Assembly (NCBI GenBank): GCA_003586115.2
Contig: QVOM02000103.1
Span: forward strand, 10,091,289 to 10,155,288
Reading direction: 5' to 3'
Length of the DNA stretch: 64,000 nucleotides
Source: Salvator merianae
Lineage: Eukaryota; Chordata; Lepidosauria; Squamata; Teiidae
The notes under the pieces are model-generated. The model made no database searches. It was not told where the DNA came from and saw nothing but the letters and a program-made list of their open reading frames with translations. Shown here piece after piece: positions 1 to 12,790 of this stretch. A program made the position numbers and the translations under genes. Position 1 is the stretch's first letter; the number at the start of each line of letters is the position of its first letter.

Positions 1-695
1 AGCTGTCATTGTGCCTCTTTATAAATCTATGATGAGACCTCACTTGGAATATTGTGTACAATTCTGGTCGCCTCAACTCAGAAAGGATATTGTGTAACTG
101 GAGAAGGTGCAGAAAAGGGCAACCAGAATGATCAAGGGCTGGAACACCTTCCTTACGAAATCAGGCTGCAACACCTTGGCCTCTTCAGCCTTGAAAAGCG
201 GCGTTTAAGAGGAGACCTAATTGAGGTATATAAAATCATGCACAGTATGCATAGGGTGGACAGAGAGAAGATTATTTCTCTATCACACAACACTAGGACT
301 AGGAGGCACTCTCTGAAGCTGATGGGTAGGAGAGTTAGGACCAACAAGGGGAAGTATTTTTTCACCCAGAGGGTCATTGGTCTATGGAATTTATTACCGG
401 AAGAGGTGGTGACAGCCATCAGCCTGGATGGCTTTAAGAAAGGATTGGACAGATTCATGGAGGTCAGGCGTATCAATGTCTACTAGAATGGATACCTAGG
501 TACTGCCTCCAGTTTGGAAAGGCAGGATGTCTGTAGAACCATTTACGGGGAGTCAAGAGCAGGTGAAGGTTCTGCCTTTTATTCTGCTTGACAATGCCCA
601 GAAGTAATTGGTGGGGCACTGTGTGAAACAGAATGCTGGACTGAATGGGCCATGGCCTGATCCAGCAAGGCTCCTCTTATGTTCTTATGTTCTAA
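1..695 (+). mobile_element. CR1-clade LINE, 3' end of ORF2 and 3' tail
   Basis: Conceptual translation gives the C-terminal part of a CR1-type ORF2: [19 protein letters not shown], then GLEHLPYE, LGLFSLEKRRLRGDLIEVYK, HNTRTR, YFFTQRV and WNLLPEEVV. A frame change occurs near 110-150, so the protein is broken although a 144-residue frame stays open (52-486). The 3' part ends in a short direct repeat, TTATGTTCTTATGTTCT, as CR1/L3-like elements do. The 5' side is cut by the window edge. This is a dead retrotransposon remnant, not a host gene. Confidence 0.9.
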
Positions 696-1054
696 ATTGA
701 CATGGTAAGCACTGGAGAAAAAGACCCCTATTTTCACAACAGCAGAGGAAGTCAAATATTATTTCCAATGATGCTAGTTAGCTGTCATTCATTGTCCTCT
801 ACCAATCACCTGGCTTGATGCTATAGGATCATGTACTGCCATTTACTGGAGATCCATGGAGAGTAAAATGCAGCCATTGGGAAAACATGCCTTGCTACTA
901 ATACCAGATCCTCTTTCATGTTCTCCTTTTCTTCTTTCTGCCACTACCCCAGTTCAGCAGTAATCCTGAACTAGCTTTGTCAGCTTTGTTTATTTTAGTT
1001 TGGCACCATGAAGCTGATACAGACTTCTAAAGACTCCATGGTCATATGCATGCA
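696..1054. other. No gene recognised
   Basis: Unique-looking AT-rich sequence between two repeats. No exon-like frame or known element was seen. Confidence 0.5.
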
Positions 1055-1150
1055 GGTTTCTTGGCAGAACTGGTTTGCCATTTCCTTTTTCTGAGGAGAT
1101 GCCAGGGATTAAACCTGTGATTCTCTGCTTTTCAAGTAGTTCATCTACCT
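1055..1150 (-). repeat. tRNA-derived SINE fragment
   Basis: On the minus strand this reads as part of a tRNA-like head with a B-box-like GGTTTAATCCC followed by TGGCATCTCC and an AAAAAGG stretch, then GCCAAGAAACC. The same order of blocks is found at 30057-30185 and 38870-39000, so the three are copies of one SINE family. Confidence 0.6.
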
Positions 1151-1274
1151 GGAGGTCCCTTCCAACTCTATGATTCTATGATTCTATTAGGATGGTGTAG
1201 TGAATCCTGCATTGAGCAGGGGGTTGGACTCGATGACCCTGGAGGTCCCTTCCAACTCTATGATTCTATGATTC
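1149..1274 (+). repeat. Two CR1 3' tails in tandem
   Basis: The block GGAGGTCCCTTCCAACTC followed by the octamer-like repeat TATGATTC occurs twice. The second copy is preceded by GGGTTGGACTCGATGACCC. This is the characteristic 3' terminus of CR1 LINEs, also seen at 11550-11598. Confidence 0.85.
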
Positions 1275-2383
1275 ACTTTGCCATGTGAATAGTCTAGCAG
1301 CTATGAAGGCTGAATTATTTCAGCACACAAAACTGTTGGAGCTGAAGTTTATATAATGTAGTCGTCAGTGAAATTAAATATTCTGACATCAGTTTTCATT
1401 TGTATTCTGGTGGTGGGACAATTAATAACATCAGTTCACCTATGTGTGTTTCACATCGTTTTCAGACTGGGATGTTTGGGGCAGGTATTCAGGGGCACTC
1501 TTTATAATCAGGAGAAGGCAAAAGGCTGTTCAAAATATGTGAATATTTGGGTTTTTTCAGGTGGACAAAGAACAGATAATACTTCCACAAAAAGATGATA
1601 ACTTTTACAAAAAAAGACAGCATTAATTCTGGGATTACATCCTATTGGATACAAACCTTAAAGTAAACTTGAGTTCTTTTGAGCTGTAAGAAAGCAGCAT
1701 GGAAAATGTTTTAGAGAAATGGTGACAACAAGAAATGAACATTCTTCCATGGTTTATATGACATTGCAATATAGATTATTTGTAAAATATCTATTCATCA
1801 TTTACAAAGTTTTGAGAAGATTCAGCCTCAGATAAAACTTTTTTTAGAAATTAGAAATCCGTTTATTGAATTTTGTACACATATTTCAACCATTTGATTT
1901 CTTACAGGAAATGAAGCATGGAGAAACACCGGGATCTATGTTCCCCAGGAAAAACAGCTAGCTTGGGATTTCCATTCACAGTTATCACTGCAGATTTACA
2001 GGTACTAACCTACATAACAATAATTTCTGCTGAACTAGAAACAGAATTCATCTTAATTTTTTTCACAACTTTGTATTTACCATTATATCTAGAGTTTCAA
2101 AGCTATTTGAGGCATGCAGTTTAATTTGTAATTCCATTCTGCTGCCTCATTGAAACTCCAAAGCTCCTCTGATTCATCTATCAAACTGCAGTATTTATTT
2201 CAGATGGTTCTAGCACATTATTTTACACATCTTCCTTCTTTGTCTGAAAGACTTGGTCAGATCTGTAAGAGGCTTAGGATGTAATCCTACATGAAGGAAA
2301 TAAATAATATATTACAGAAAGATATTTCTTTAACAAAAGAAATCTGTATAATCCATTCTGTGAAGGATTGTAAAGTTAATAAA
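1275..2383. other. No gene recognised
   Basis: AT-rich intergenic sequence with short chance frames at 1368-1598 and 1918-2124. Neither has a recognisable domain, signal or splice context. Confidence 0.5.
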
Positions 2384-3583
2384 GGCCACGTTCCGACATC
2401 GTAAATTTAATCCGTATCCGAGGAGTACAAGGACTGAATTCATCTTCTGGTCGTTCCCACAGTTACAGCTTAACACGGACTCAATTCATACCTGCTCGTT
2501 CCCACACTGATATTTCCCGAGCTTGGCACGGAGAAACAGTACCTTTTCTGCCTCCACCCCTTGCCAAATCCCCCTCCCCGTGCAGTCAGTGATTGGCTGC
2601 AGTCCCAACGTTCAAATCCTGACGTCACAGGGGCGGGAAAGTCAAGCTCCGCTCTCCGTATGTCCCCGCTGCTGCCTCAGAACATGGATTCACTTGGCAG
2701 CGTTACTAGTCATTCGCCATTTGCTCCTTCTCCCCACTACAGCCTCTATCTATACAAGCAGAACTTTAAAACTATGTTCCGCAAGCTTTTTAAAGTGCTT
2801 TTTAAAGGGCTGATGGCGATTTCTGCTCCCCTGCAAGTGCACTTTTGCGCAATTGCGCAATTTAAAAGTAGCATAAAAGCAGGGAGAGGTCCGTAAGGAA
2901 GGGAAAAAGTGGGGAGGGAAGGTGGGGGGGCTCTACTATCTTGACAGTGCAGTTCATTGCCAACAAATGGACTCTGCCTCATCTTCCCCTGAGACATCCG
3001 CAGCGGCCTGTGTCCCCACTGTGTAGCTGTGTGCTGCCGATGGCAAAACTCATCTTGAGCGGGTTCTTTGTTGGGACAAGAGGACTGCAACCCCAAACAG
3101 GCGCAGTTTATTTTTTGCTTTAAAGAGCAGACGGAAGTGGAGGAAGCCTTTAATTTCTTCCTGGCAGTGTCAAATGGGGGATAACAAAAGAGAAAGGACT
3201 GCAGCTTAGCGAAGTAAAAAGGACGACTGTTTCTTTTCCCCTGGCAGCGACGGAAGGGGGAATAATGGAGACAGAGGAAACTACTGCGCTTCCTGCCCAC
3301 CCACAAAGTCTGTCATTGGATGGCACAAAATGGGGATCCCTCCCTCTGCATGCCCCCCAAAAAGTACGGTCCCTCCCAAATAGTCTCTTTCCCCGTTCCC
3401 ACATTGCAAAGTAAAGCGCGCTAACGATCTGGAATGCCTTGAGACTTCATTAAATCCGAATACAAAGTAGTCCGGATTTCGCCGATATAGTCCAGAAAAA
3501 CTACGGAACGGCAAGATCATGTCGGGACAGCGGGAACTGAGGACGGCCTGTAAACTGATTAAATGCCGTGTCGGAACGCGGCC
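2384..3583 (+). mobile_element. Family A non-autonomous DNA transposon, copy 1 (full length)
   Basis: A 1.2-kb element with imperfect terminal inverted repeats: the left end reads GGCCACGTTCCGACATCG and the right end, reversed, GGCCGCGTTCCGACACGG. Both ends then run into a TTTAATC subterminal block. Full or nearly full copies lie at 25286-26478 and 50258-51432, and fragments at 6509-6935, 32625-33165 and 36640-36902. No transposase frame is present; the open frames inside (2523-3404) are not shared as intact frames among copies. It carries a CCAAT-box inverse (GATTGGCTG), a CRE-like TGACGTCA next to a GC box, and a perfect palindrome TTGCGCAATTGCGCAA at 2845-2860. The superfamily is not settled because the target duplication is unclear. 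Confidence 0.85.
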
Positions 3584-6508
3584 AAAGAGGATAAATTTAT
3601 ATTGGATTAACTTATTACAGGACCACAAGTGGTACTTGCGTATGGATGGAAAGACTGTTTGAAATGGGTGAAACAGACTAGGTATAATTATATAATTGAT
3701 CAAATGACATTTCACATTATATCTGAGATTAAAGATGCTGAATCATCAGATACTGAATCATCAGAAGGTGGAGGGAGGGAGGAGTGGGGAAGGGTATATG
3801 GAATAATAAGTATTGTAATGTATCAGTATGATGTGTATGATGTTGTTTAAAAATTATAATAAGAATAAATTTAAATAGAGAGGGGAAATGAGAGAAGTCT
3901 ATTTTTAAAAAAAAGGATGAAATCCAACATACCCTCTGCAGTGTTTATATCTGAGTAGATATAAATCTAATTCTGCTATTAATGTTTTGGGTTGGTTTTC
4001 AAATTCCTTATCCCCTTCATCCTCCCATTTAATACATCAGAGTAACGTCAAATTCATGGATTTCAAAGAAGAAAACTGGATGGTGGGGTATGAACTAATT
4101 TTGGAGTGAAGAGCATTTGCAGTTTCACACTGTCTTTTTCCAGGTACAAATTGGCTGTCATTCTGATAACCTCAGCGATGCCAAGGAGCTGAAGCGTTCT
4201 CCAACACTGACAAGAAGATTTCAAGCTAAGACTCCGAGGGGATTGGTCTCCAGCATGTGGGGTGACCTCCTACACCACAGAAATCTTCCCAGAGCCACAC
4301 ACCTCTGTCACCACAGAAGGAGCAGTCCAAGCCGGCTTTAAGCCAGGGTGTTCACGCCCTGCACAAAGTGCGCCATGGCTGTTTGTGGGGCCTCTGGACC
4401 TCCATACTGCCTCAGCAGGGGCAAACACCCGGGCTTAAAGCTGGCGGTGTCCACCACTGATCACCTTATTCCAAACATGGCAAAAAGGCTGTCAAGAAAA
4501 GAAGGTCTGCAAGTCTATACGTTTGAATAAGATTTGCTCCGCTCAGTGGGATTTCATCTGAGGAGAAGGAATTAGGAATCCAGCTTCATTCTGGCAGCTT
4601 CCTGAGGGTGATACAGAATCTTAGAAAGCAAGTTCTTTGCTTAGGGCTATGAACAGGAAGGAAAAAAATATTGCAGATGTTGTAGGCACTGAGTTTTGCA
4701 AAGTACACCTCAGAACGTCCCTTTAACTATACTGGCATAGTCCCACTCCTTTCCATTTTTGCCAGTTTCTCTTATGAGCATTTACAGAGACTCTTTTATT
4801 TGAATAACTGCAGCCTATCCCCACATGTTTATAATTAAGTAACAGTTTTGTCTTCCATGTCAAGACACAGGGAACTTCATTTAGACATGTTCCTGCTTCC
4901 CTCCACCACTCAGGTGTATGAAGACTTGCAGCTTACCATAACCAAACTGCTGCTGCCTCCAGAAGGCAAGAGGCATTGTGGAATTTAAAGAAGATCCTAT
5001 GATTGTTTTTTGCCACCTCCCGCAGAAATAACAAGCAATCTTCCTATGCTCTGGTGATACAGCATTCCAAGGATTGCTTACAGTGGAATGAATGCTCAAC
5101 CCCTGTGCCCTTTGAGCAGTCCCACAGTGCAACAAGGTGCAGGGATGGGTACAGGCTCTGAGTCTACACAGAACTTATATCTGTTGCATCCACAAGCTTC
5201 CATTCATAAATAAGGCTCAGCTTTTTATCTCTTCTTTCTCATCCCTGCCTGTTTAGGCTGGATGCACCCTGGCTATAACGATTCACTTGGAATCAGTAGA
5301 GGAAATGATAGACGTAAAATCAATACACACCAAAGATCTGTGGGACCCCATTCATGAACTGGGCCACAAACAGCAGCGGAGTGGATGGGATTTTCCACCA
5401 CTCACCACAAGAAGCCACCTGCAGTCTCTGGTCTGTTTACATAAATAAGACAGTTCTGAACATTCCAAGAGAAAAGGCCCACAAGGCCTACCAGAACTCA
5501 GAAAGATGAGAATTAATAACTATATTAAAAATAGTGGTCATCTGAAAGACTTTGAGAAGTTTACTGCACTGGAACTCTATTTGCAGGTAACACACAATAC
5601 GAATATATTCAGAATACAATTCTAAAAATGTTAGATCAAAAAAGGATGAAGTATAGTAATTGATTTTATAGGACTTGCTTTTATAGGATTTTATAGGACC
5701 GTGTTTCTTTAAAAAGTCAAAATTGCTACCCAGAGTGATGTTAGAAAAGCAAGACAGTCCAAAATCCTTGTAAGGGCAACCTATGGATGAAGCAAACAAA
5801 TCAGTGAGCAAGCTATTGCGGGGAAAGCTTTTTCATATACAACAATCTTTTTTTAACTGTATTAAATAAGAATATACTAATTCATTATTTTAGCTCATGG
5901 TATTTTAATAATAGGCTCTAAAAGCACAAAACTAAATTAAAGATGAACTTGTTCTAATCCTTTTTGTAACACACTTAACATCATCCACAACAGAGCATTC
6001 TCCGCAGAAGTAGAAAAAACGTATTGAGAAAAATGACCAAATACATTTTCTAACAGGAAGCACTTAAATGGGAGCCCTACATGGAGGTCTTTCCAGAGTA
6101 CCAAAGAATGACTCAAATCCCAGAAGATAATGAGTCCAAGATGAATTTGAGGGCAGAAAAATTCCATCAACAAGTGAAGAAAAATTTCACTCCTTTCTTT
6201 AAAGCCTGGAAATAGCCTATTTAGGATGAGCTTTCTCAGAAGTTAGCCAGAAACTTCCACCTATGGGCAAAGAATCCAATGAAGCAGAATGTGTCTTTTT
6301 AATAAATTGAAAGCAATAGTAATATTATACAATAAAATACAAATACATTGACTTGAGTGAATGAATTAAAAAACCCCGATCATTGTATCAAATGAATCTG
6401 AATATTTAAGTGAATCAGTTGCAAAATGAGTTGTTAAATTCTATATTTCTAGTTTATTAGCTGCTACTTTAAAATAAAACAGTCTGGTGCAAAAGTAGAA
6501 TACACTAA
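3584..6508. other. Intergenic sequence, no gene recognised
   Basis: About 2.9 kb of AT-rich sequence downstream of CLEC4A. Frames up to 107 residues occur (5488-5811) but none shows a domain, membrane segment or convincing exon borders. Confidence 0.5.
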
Positions 6509-6935
6509 GGGTGGGGTCCCACATCGTAAATTTAATCTGTATTGGAGGAGAACAAGGATTGAGTACATGTTATCTGGTAATTTCCACGTGACATTTGCAC
6601 AGATTCCCACATTTACACAGATTAAATTCAGACTTGCTCATTCTCACACCTCATTTTTCCCATGCTTGGCTTAGGGAAATTGTACCTTTCTGCCTCCAGC
6701 CCTCACCAAATTCCCCGCCCTGTGCAGTCAGTGATTGGCTGCAGTTCCAACATTCAAATCTTGACTTCACAGGAGTGGGAAAGTCAAACTCCACCCTCCA
6801 TATTTCCCTGCTGCCATCTCAGAACATGGATTCCTTTGGTGGCATTACGGGTCATTCGCTGTTTGCTCCTTCTCCCCCTGCAGCCTGTATCCACTCAAGC
6901 ACAACTTCAGTTTTTTAGGATATCCTTTATGTTGT
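6509..6935 (+). mobile_element. Family A transposon, 5' fragment
   Basis: Starts with a diverged terminus (GGTGGGGTCCCACATCG) and the TAAATTTAATCTG subterminal block. It follows copies 1 and 2 through the GATTGGCTGCAG region and the segment with AACATGGATTC, then stops matching after about 420 bases. Most CpG sites of copy 1 are TG or CA here, so it is older. Confidence 0.8.
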
Positions 6936-7310
6936 GTCTGAATTATTTGCAGGCTTTCAGTAATATGGGTACCCACATCATTTCAGCCCCATCCAGCCTG
7001 CAGCAAGAACAACTTACCAATTAAACAGTAGAAAGTACTCTGAGGTCCCCGTGACCAGCAAGTTGCCCCCCTCCCCCCATATGGATGGATGAAGATGGAA
7101 AGACATGAAAGAGACGGTTTCTGGTGCCACTTCCAGTTCTCCAGAGCAAGACCAGTGGAATTCTTACTGCTGCGAGTAAAAGTGCCACATGCTGCTCCAG
7201 GGCCTCAGCCACGTGGCTGAGTCTTGGCAGCCCTCAAGGTGATTGTGTTGCCTCCTAGCCCCCACAGGGGAAGAGCCATGTGGATGGAGCCAAAGTCTTC
7301 TGATTTCTAT
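6936..7310. other. No gene recognised
   Basis: Short unique stretch between the family A fragment and the poly-T end of an L1. Only chance frames were seen. Confidence 0.45.
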
Positions 7311-8505
7311 CTTTTTTTTTTTAATTTTAACAAATTTTATTGTTCTTATACTTCAAATATATAAAATTACAATTTACATTACATTCTTGAATCACTATTA
7401 TTATCAAATTCCTCCTTCATTAACAGTTTCTTCTAAACTTCATTTTCTTCAACATCCTGTACTCCTTCCTTCTTTTTTCACTGAAACTCTTCTTTCTTTT
7501 TTTTTACTCTTCAAATCCAGCCATCGCAAGTCCATTATCCATCTCTTGCAGAAAGTCAATAAAGGGTTTCCAGTTCCTTTAAAACCTATCAACTGTCTTA
7601 ATTCTCAAAAGATTTGTCAGTTTGTCCATCTCGGCCAACTCCATCATTTTAACTAACCAATCACCCACCGTTGGTATTATCTCTCCTTTCCACTTCTGAG
7701 CATATACAATTCTGGCAGCAGTTACCATATTTTGCAATAACACATTGATACCTTCAACATTATTTTCCACTATCCCCAATAGGAATAATTCCGGTCTAAA
7801 AGGAATGTTTATCTTTAAAATTTTCTGCATAACTATGTGAATTTGAACCCAAAACTTTTTAGTTTTTACACAAGACCACCACATATGATAAAAAGTACCC
7901 TCATGTTTCTTACATTTCCAACATTTACTTGACATGCCTTGATACATTTTTGAAATTCTAAAAGGTGTTAGGTACCATCGATACATCATCTTATATATAT
8001 ATTCTCTTTCAACATATTACATACAGTAAATTTCATATCTTTGGTCCACAATTTTTCCCATTGATCCATTGAAATATTATAGCCAAACTTTTGTGCCCAT
8101 TTTATCATACATTCTTTGACTTGCTCTTGTTCTAATTCTATTTTCAAAAGGAAATCATACAGTACCCCTATAATCCCCCTTTCTTCTTTTTCCAGTTTTT
8201 CTTCCCATTTCTGTCTTTCTAATTCAAAATTCATCCTTCTTTTATATTCTTTAAAAACATCCCTCAGTTGAGCATACATTAGCCATTGTACCTCTAACCC
8301 TTCCTGGTTTAACTGTTCTCTTGTTTTCAAGGAGAATTCATCTGTTTCATTATTTTTACTCAACACCTCCTCATATTTAATCCATCTTTCTCTTCTCCCA
8401 AATTCTTTAAACAAAGCTTCATGAGGTGAAACCCACATTGGTATTCTGGGATACAATTTACTCTTGTACTTACTCCAACTTATCCATAACGCATGTCTTA
8501 CATTC
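7311..8505 (-). mobile_element. L1 LINE, 5'-truncated 3' end
   Basis: On the minus strand two frames joined by a frameshift near 7986 encode the C-terminus of L1 ORF2: RHALWISWSKYKSKLYPRIP, then IKWAQKFGYN, MMYRWYLTP and CWKCKKHEGTFYHMWWSC. They are followed by a 3' UTR-like part and a poly-A tail, seen as poly-T at 7311-7322. The C-terminal cysteine motif and the order of blocks fit vertebrate L1. The last bases of the window (63890-64000) encode the same segment, showing that both belong to related L1s. It is inactive: 5' truncation and a frame break. Confidence 0.9.
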
Positions 8506-9650
8506 TATCTTGTGAAGTCACTTGTTTGAGACCATCACTTCACCACAGCACTTACATGTTCCTTCATTGTGTGGTTTTTTCTTCTTTTTCCTATATAATC
8601 TGCACAACTGATATACTGGTAGTAGATTTCTTGGGAGCATGTTGTTTGATCTATGCATGTAATGTCATTATTGGCGATAGAATCTTGAGACTGAATTACA
8701 CACAGTGGTGTACCATTTTTGAATGCTTGGAAAAGGTTTGGCAAGCAAGAGCTATAATATTTGTTTATATTGCCAGAGAATGCCAGAGAATTACAAAAAG
8801 TAGCAAAAATATTAAATAATCAATATTAATGGTGCAAAAACAAACTGAGTCAAAAAATCTTGTCTAAAACTAAGGACACAAGTATGATTTAAACATAGAA
8901 TTTGGAACAAGCAGATGGGAACAGTATGGGTTCTGGGAGAAGCCCAGGAGCAAGTAGGAGCTCACAACATGGAGTGATAGTGCAGCAGAGGGGACTTGCA
9001 ATGGCAGAATGGCAGAATGGTTGCACAGTAGCTGGGGCAGCAGCAGGAATATGTGGTTGGCAACCACAGGAATTGAAGAACAAGTGGCAGGGGGCAACAG
9101 AAGCAGATCTGAGCAGCTCAAGGGCACAGGATAAAGCTGGACAATTAGGAAGATACTAGAGTTAGCTTAAGTTGGGGTCTCCTTAGATGTAAAGGAGATG
9201 GTCTCCTCTGAATGTGTAGACAGGATAGAAACTTGGCCAGAGATACAGAGACAGGGATTGCTGGAGTATTTACCTGTTGGAATTCTTCAGCTTTGAAGTT
9301 TCCATCTGATGCAAGTTAGCACAGGACAGGAAATGGCCTGGGAAAATGGCCATTTTTTGTCCATTCCTATTTTCTGCTGAATAGACGCTTACCCAGAGAC
9401 AAGGTATGTCACCCTCAACCCTTCCATCTCTCCAGGTGGTGGTGTACAAGAGGGCAAAATCCGCCCTCAGAGTCCCTCACTGGGGTTTACCAGCAGGGCA
9501 GCTCTGAAGGCAGGTTTGCCACCGTGGAGCTAGCTGAAGGCACAGTGCTAGTGGTGCCTTCCAGTAGACTGTGGGGTATTCTACCAGGGCTGCTGGGTCA
9601 GTCTGTGGATGCAGCCTAAGCAAACAAACTTAGGAAGGAAATCTGTGAAT
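8506..9650. other. No gene recognised
   Basis: Intergenic sequence. The 8902-9159 frame is low in complexity and has no recognised domain. Confidence 0.45.
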
Positions 9651-10869
9651 TGGAAGCAAAACATAAAACAATAAGCTCTAATAAGGTACTGCAAATGTTA
9701 ATAAAAACTTGAATAAATTAACAGCACTAGATATAGGCAAAATATGTACATGAGGCAAAAATATTATGCCCATGGCAGCAAATGTTACAAATTATTAGCT
9801 CTTCAATTAAAAAAATAAATAAAGATCCTATGCATACATATAACCAGGTAAAGGACAGCCAAGGTATTTATCAATACAGAACTTGAGAAGGTTCTTATTA
9901 TAGAAAAGAGGACAAATGCTAAAAACTGTCAAATAATTTCATTCTGTGCAAGTAGCTACCATAGTCAATGAACATAACATGGAACTCAGTGCACAAATTG
10001 CACTAGATGAAGTAAATCTGCCAAGCAGAAATTGAAAGGAGATAAAGTACCATGCCATCTATTTTTAACTCCATTTTAAACATTTACTCATCCTGCATCT
10101 CACAGAGCTATATAATTGGTCTTAGAAAATGGAGTGATTCCAGATGTATGGAGAAATTCCATAATTATGACCTTAAAGAAACTTAAACCATGAGAACAAC
10201 CAGATTCACTTCATACACTCTCATTGCTGAATTAAGATTTAAAAATGTTCACAAGCACTGTGGCAACAAATTTGGGATAAGTTATCCCACATCTCACCCT
10301 AAATGACCAACACATTTATATAGCTGTTAGAAATATAACTGACCCTATAACAGTTCTGCTTAATGCACTAATTCACAGCAAACAGTATAGGAAACCTCTA
10401 GCAATTCTAAGCTTAGACAAAAGTAAAGCATTCAACACAGTTGACCACCATTATCTTATAGCTCTGCCAGAAAACTTCAGATAAAATCCAAATTTCACCA
10501 AGTCCTCCAAGAAATCTACCAGACAAATAGAGTCTAAATGGATTCAAATGGATTCAAATTCCAGAAATTTTATCTATTTAGAAGTGCAAAGCAGAGATGC
10601 TCACTATTTCCTTTGTTATTTGGCTCGCCATAGAGCCTTTAACCATAAAAACAAAAGGAAATAAGGATATACATAGGGTATCTACTTGGCAGTTTTTCAA
10701 AAACTTTAATTTTTTTTGCTAATGATATGCTTCTGTTTTATAAAGATCCTGAAAAAGTGCCAAGACATTATTAAAAGAGTTAAACTTTTTCCATGATGTT
10801 TCTAGACTCAGGATAAACTTACACAAAATTGGGATGGGTTACTAACACTAGGGAAGTGAGGAAGATGAT
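9651..10869 (+). mobile_element. Decayed L1-like LINE, reverse transcriptase part
   Basis: Translation across frames shows ordered RT traces: GVIPDVWRNSIIM, then LAILSLDKSKAFNTVDHHYL (the A-box region), EIYQTNRV, KQRCSLFPLLFGS (degenerate RQGCPLSPLLF) and FANDMLLFYKDPE (degenerate FADD box). Many stops and frameshifts break it. A CR1 is inserted at 10870, and the LINE appears to continue after it. The clade call L1 rests on the spacing and wording of the boxes. Confidence 0.7.
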
Positions 10870-11598
10870 TCAAAAAAGCTAGATAAGCTTGAGTGGTGGG
10901 TTGAAATTAACAGAATGATATTTAACAGGGAGAAGTGTCCTATATCTGGGTAAGAAAAATGAAAAAGCAAAAAACAGAATGGACAGCAGAACATGTGAAA
11001 AGGACCTGGGTGTACTAGTAGATCACAGACTCAACATGAGTCAACAGTGTGATGCAACTGCAAAGAAGGCATACACCGTCCTGGGATGTATTACGAGAAG
11101 CATAAAGTCTAGATCGTGAGAAGTAATTATCTAGAGTACTGTGTCCAGTTTTGGGCACCCCAATTTTAAAAAGATATTGACAAACTGAAGCAAGTACAAA
11201 GGAATGCTACCAAGCTTGTGAATGGTCTGCTAACCATGTCCTATGAGGAGTAGTTAAAAGAGCTAGGCATGTGTAGCCTGCAGAAGAGAAGACTGAGAGG
11301 TGACATGATAGCTGTCTTCAAGTACCTAAAGAGCTGCCACTGTTCTCACTTGCACAAGAAGGAAGCACTAGACGCAACAGAATGAAACTGCAAGGAAGCA
11401 GATACAGATTAGATATTAGAAAAAAGCTTTCTGGCAGTTAGTGCAATCAGTCATCGGGATAGGCTGCTACAGGAGATAGTAAGCTCTCCTTCACTACAGA
11501 AGCTGGGCAGTCATTTGTCTAGTGAATCCTGCATTAAGCAGAGGGTTGGACTCAATGACCCTGGAGATCCCTTCCAACTCTGTGGTTCTATGATTCTA
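10870..11598 (+). mobile_element. CR1 LINE 3' end inserted in an older LINE
   Basis: Encodes pieces of CR1 ORF2 C-terminus: EKDLGVLVDH, then [30 protein letters not shown] and [10 protein letters not shown]. It ends with GGGTTGGACTCAATGACCC and the ATGATTC tail. Stops interrupt all frames. The flanking L1-like sequence seems to resume after it, so this is a nested insertion. Confidence 0.85.
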
Positions 11599-12790
11599 AG
11601 TCAGAAATTCTTATGAATGACATCCCTCCTAATGATCAGCTGCAGGTCCAGGTAGAGCTGAGAGTGACAATCAATAATAGCAATTTATAGTATATTTAGG
11701 CATTAAATTCAGAAAACAGCATAAGATGAAAAACTTATATTATCCACGATCATCTTAAGCATAAAATAAATCACAAGACATTGGAGTACAAAACTATTTC
11801 TTTATTAGGATAGCTTTAATAAAAATAAATACCCAGACCATTCTTTCATTTTCAAATGTTGCTGAGTGAAAAATTAAAACAATGGGTAAAAATAAATCAA
11901 AATTTTATCTTTCAAGAAGAAAAAAATCACACCTGTGAGAGCCTTGACACTCAGCACAATGAATCAAGATGGGTGGGAGGTGCTAGTCATAGCAGAATAT
12001 TACAATGCAATTTCAAGTGAAGGAGATATTAGCATATCATGATAGAAAGGTGGAAGGAATGGCTACAGCTAGAAAAACAGCAAGTTCTGGAACTAATGGA
12101 TGATTCTCTACTTCAACACTTGAAAATTAAAAACCTAAAACAACCAACGATCCAGTGATGTAGACCACAGTAGCAATATGGGAAAATAAAAACCATCATG
12201 GAAAGTCTATACACTATCAACTTTTCCACCAGTCACTGCAAAACAACAACCACCCCTGCTCAAGGAGCTGAAGTTGAAATACTTGAAGGGTTTTTATGAT
12301 CAACATGGGAAACCCAAAGCACCTACAAACTTTAAGCTGCAACGTAATCCAATAAAGCGCTCTTAGCTACTATCACTTCAGATCTACCAATTCATCAACA
12401 AAATAGTGATAAAACCAAGAGCAACAAGAGCACTAACTGACTTTGAAAAATGTTTAAGTACTCAAAACTCAAAAGGTGTAGTCTCCATCCCTATCCACAA
12501 TGATGAGAGAAGCCCAAAGCCCCTCTCAATGGATTGAAACAATCCTGGGAAACAGACCTACAAACAACCTTATGAGATGAAGAATGACAATCTCTGTACT
12601 CAGATCAGATTCAGTGTGGGGGCAAGAGTAGATGAAATCCCATTCTATACATGGGATATAAAACACCTTCCCAGATGATACACTCTGGAAAACATCTCTC
12701 ACCAGCATGCTGGCACTGTGGTTTAAAGTGCATCAAGACATGATGTCAATACTACACATGAATATAAATTGGATACCAGAATTGTGCTTT
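11599..12790 (+). mobile_element. Continuation of the decayed L1-like LINE, C-terminal part
   Basis: Weak plus-strand traces remain: LKELKLKYLKGFYDQ, EKCLSTQN, and a stretch around 12650-12710 (WDIKHLPR, then SHQHAGTV) that sits where L1 proteins carry the trimming-domain cysteine motif. Too decayed for firm boundaries. Confidence 0.5.

Noticed and set aside
52..486. 144-residue open frame at the left edge
   Set aside because: It is the C-terminus of CR1 ORF2 with a frame change, not a host gene.
2523..3404. Frames of 96 to 186 residues on both strands
   Set aside because: They lie in the family A transposon; equivalent frames are broken or shifted in the other copies.
7579..7989. Zinc-finger-like CWKC...HMWWSC motif
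   Set aside because: This is the C-terminal cysteine motif of L1 ORF2 and is followed by the L1 poly-A tail, so it is not a zinc-finger gene.
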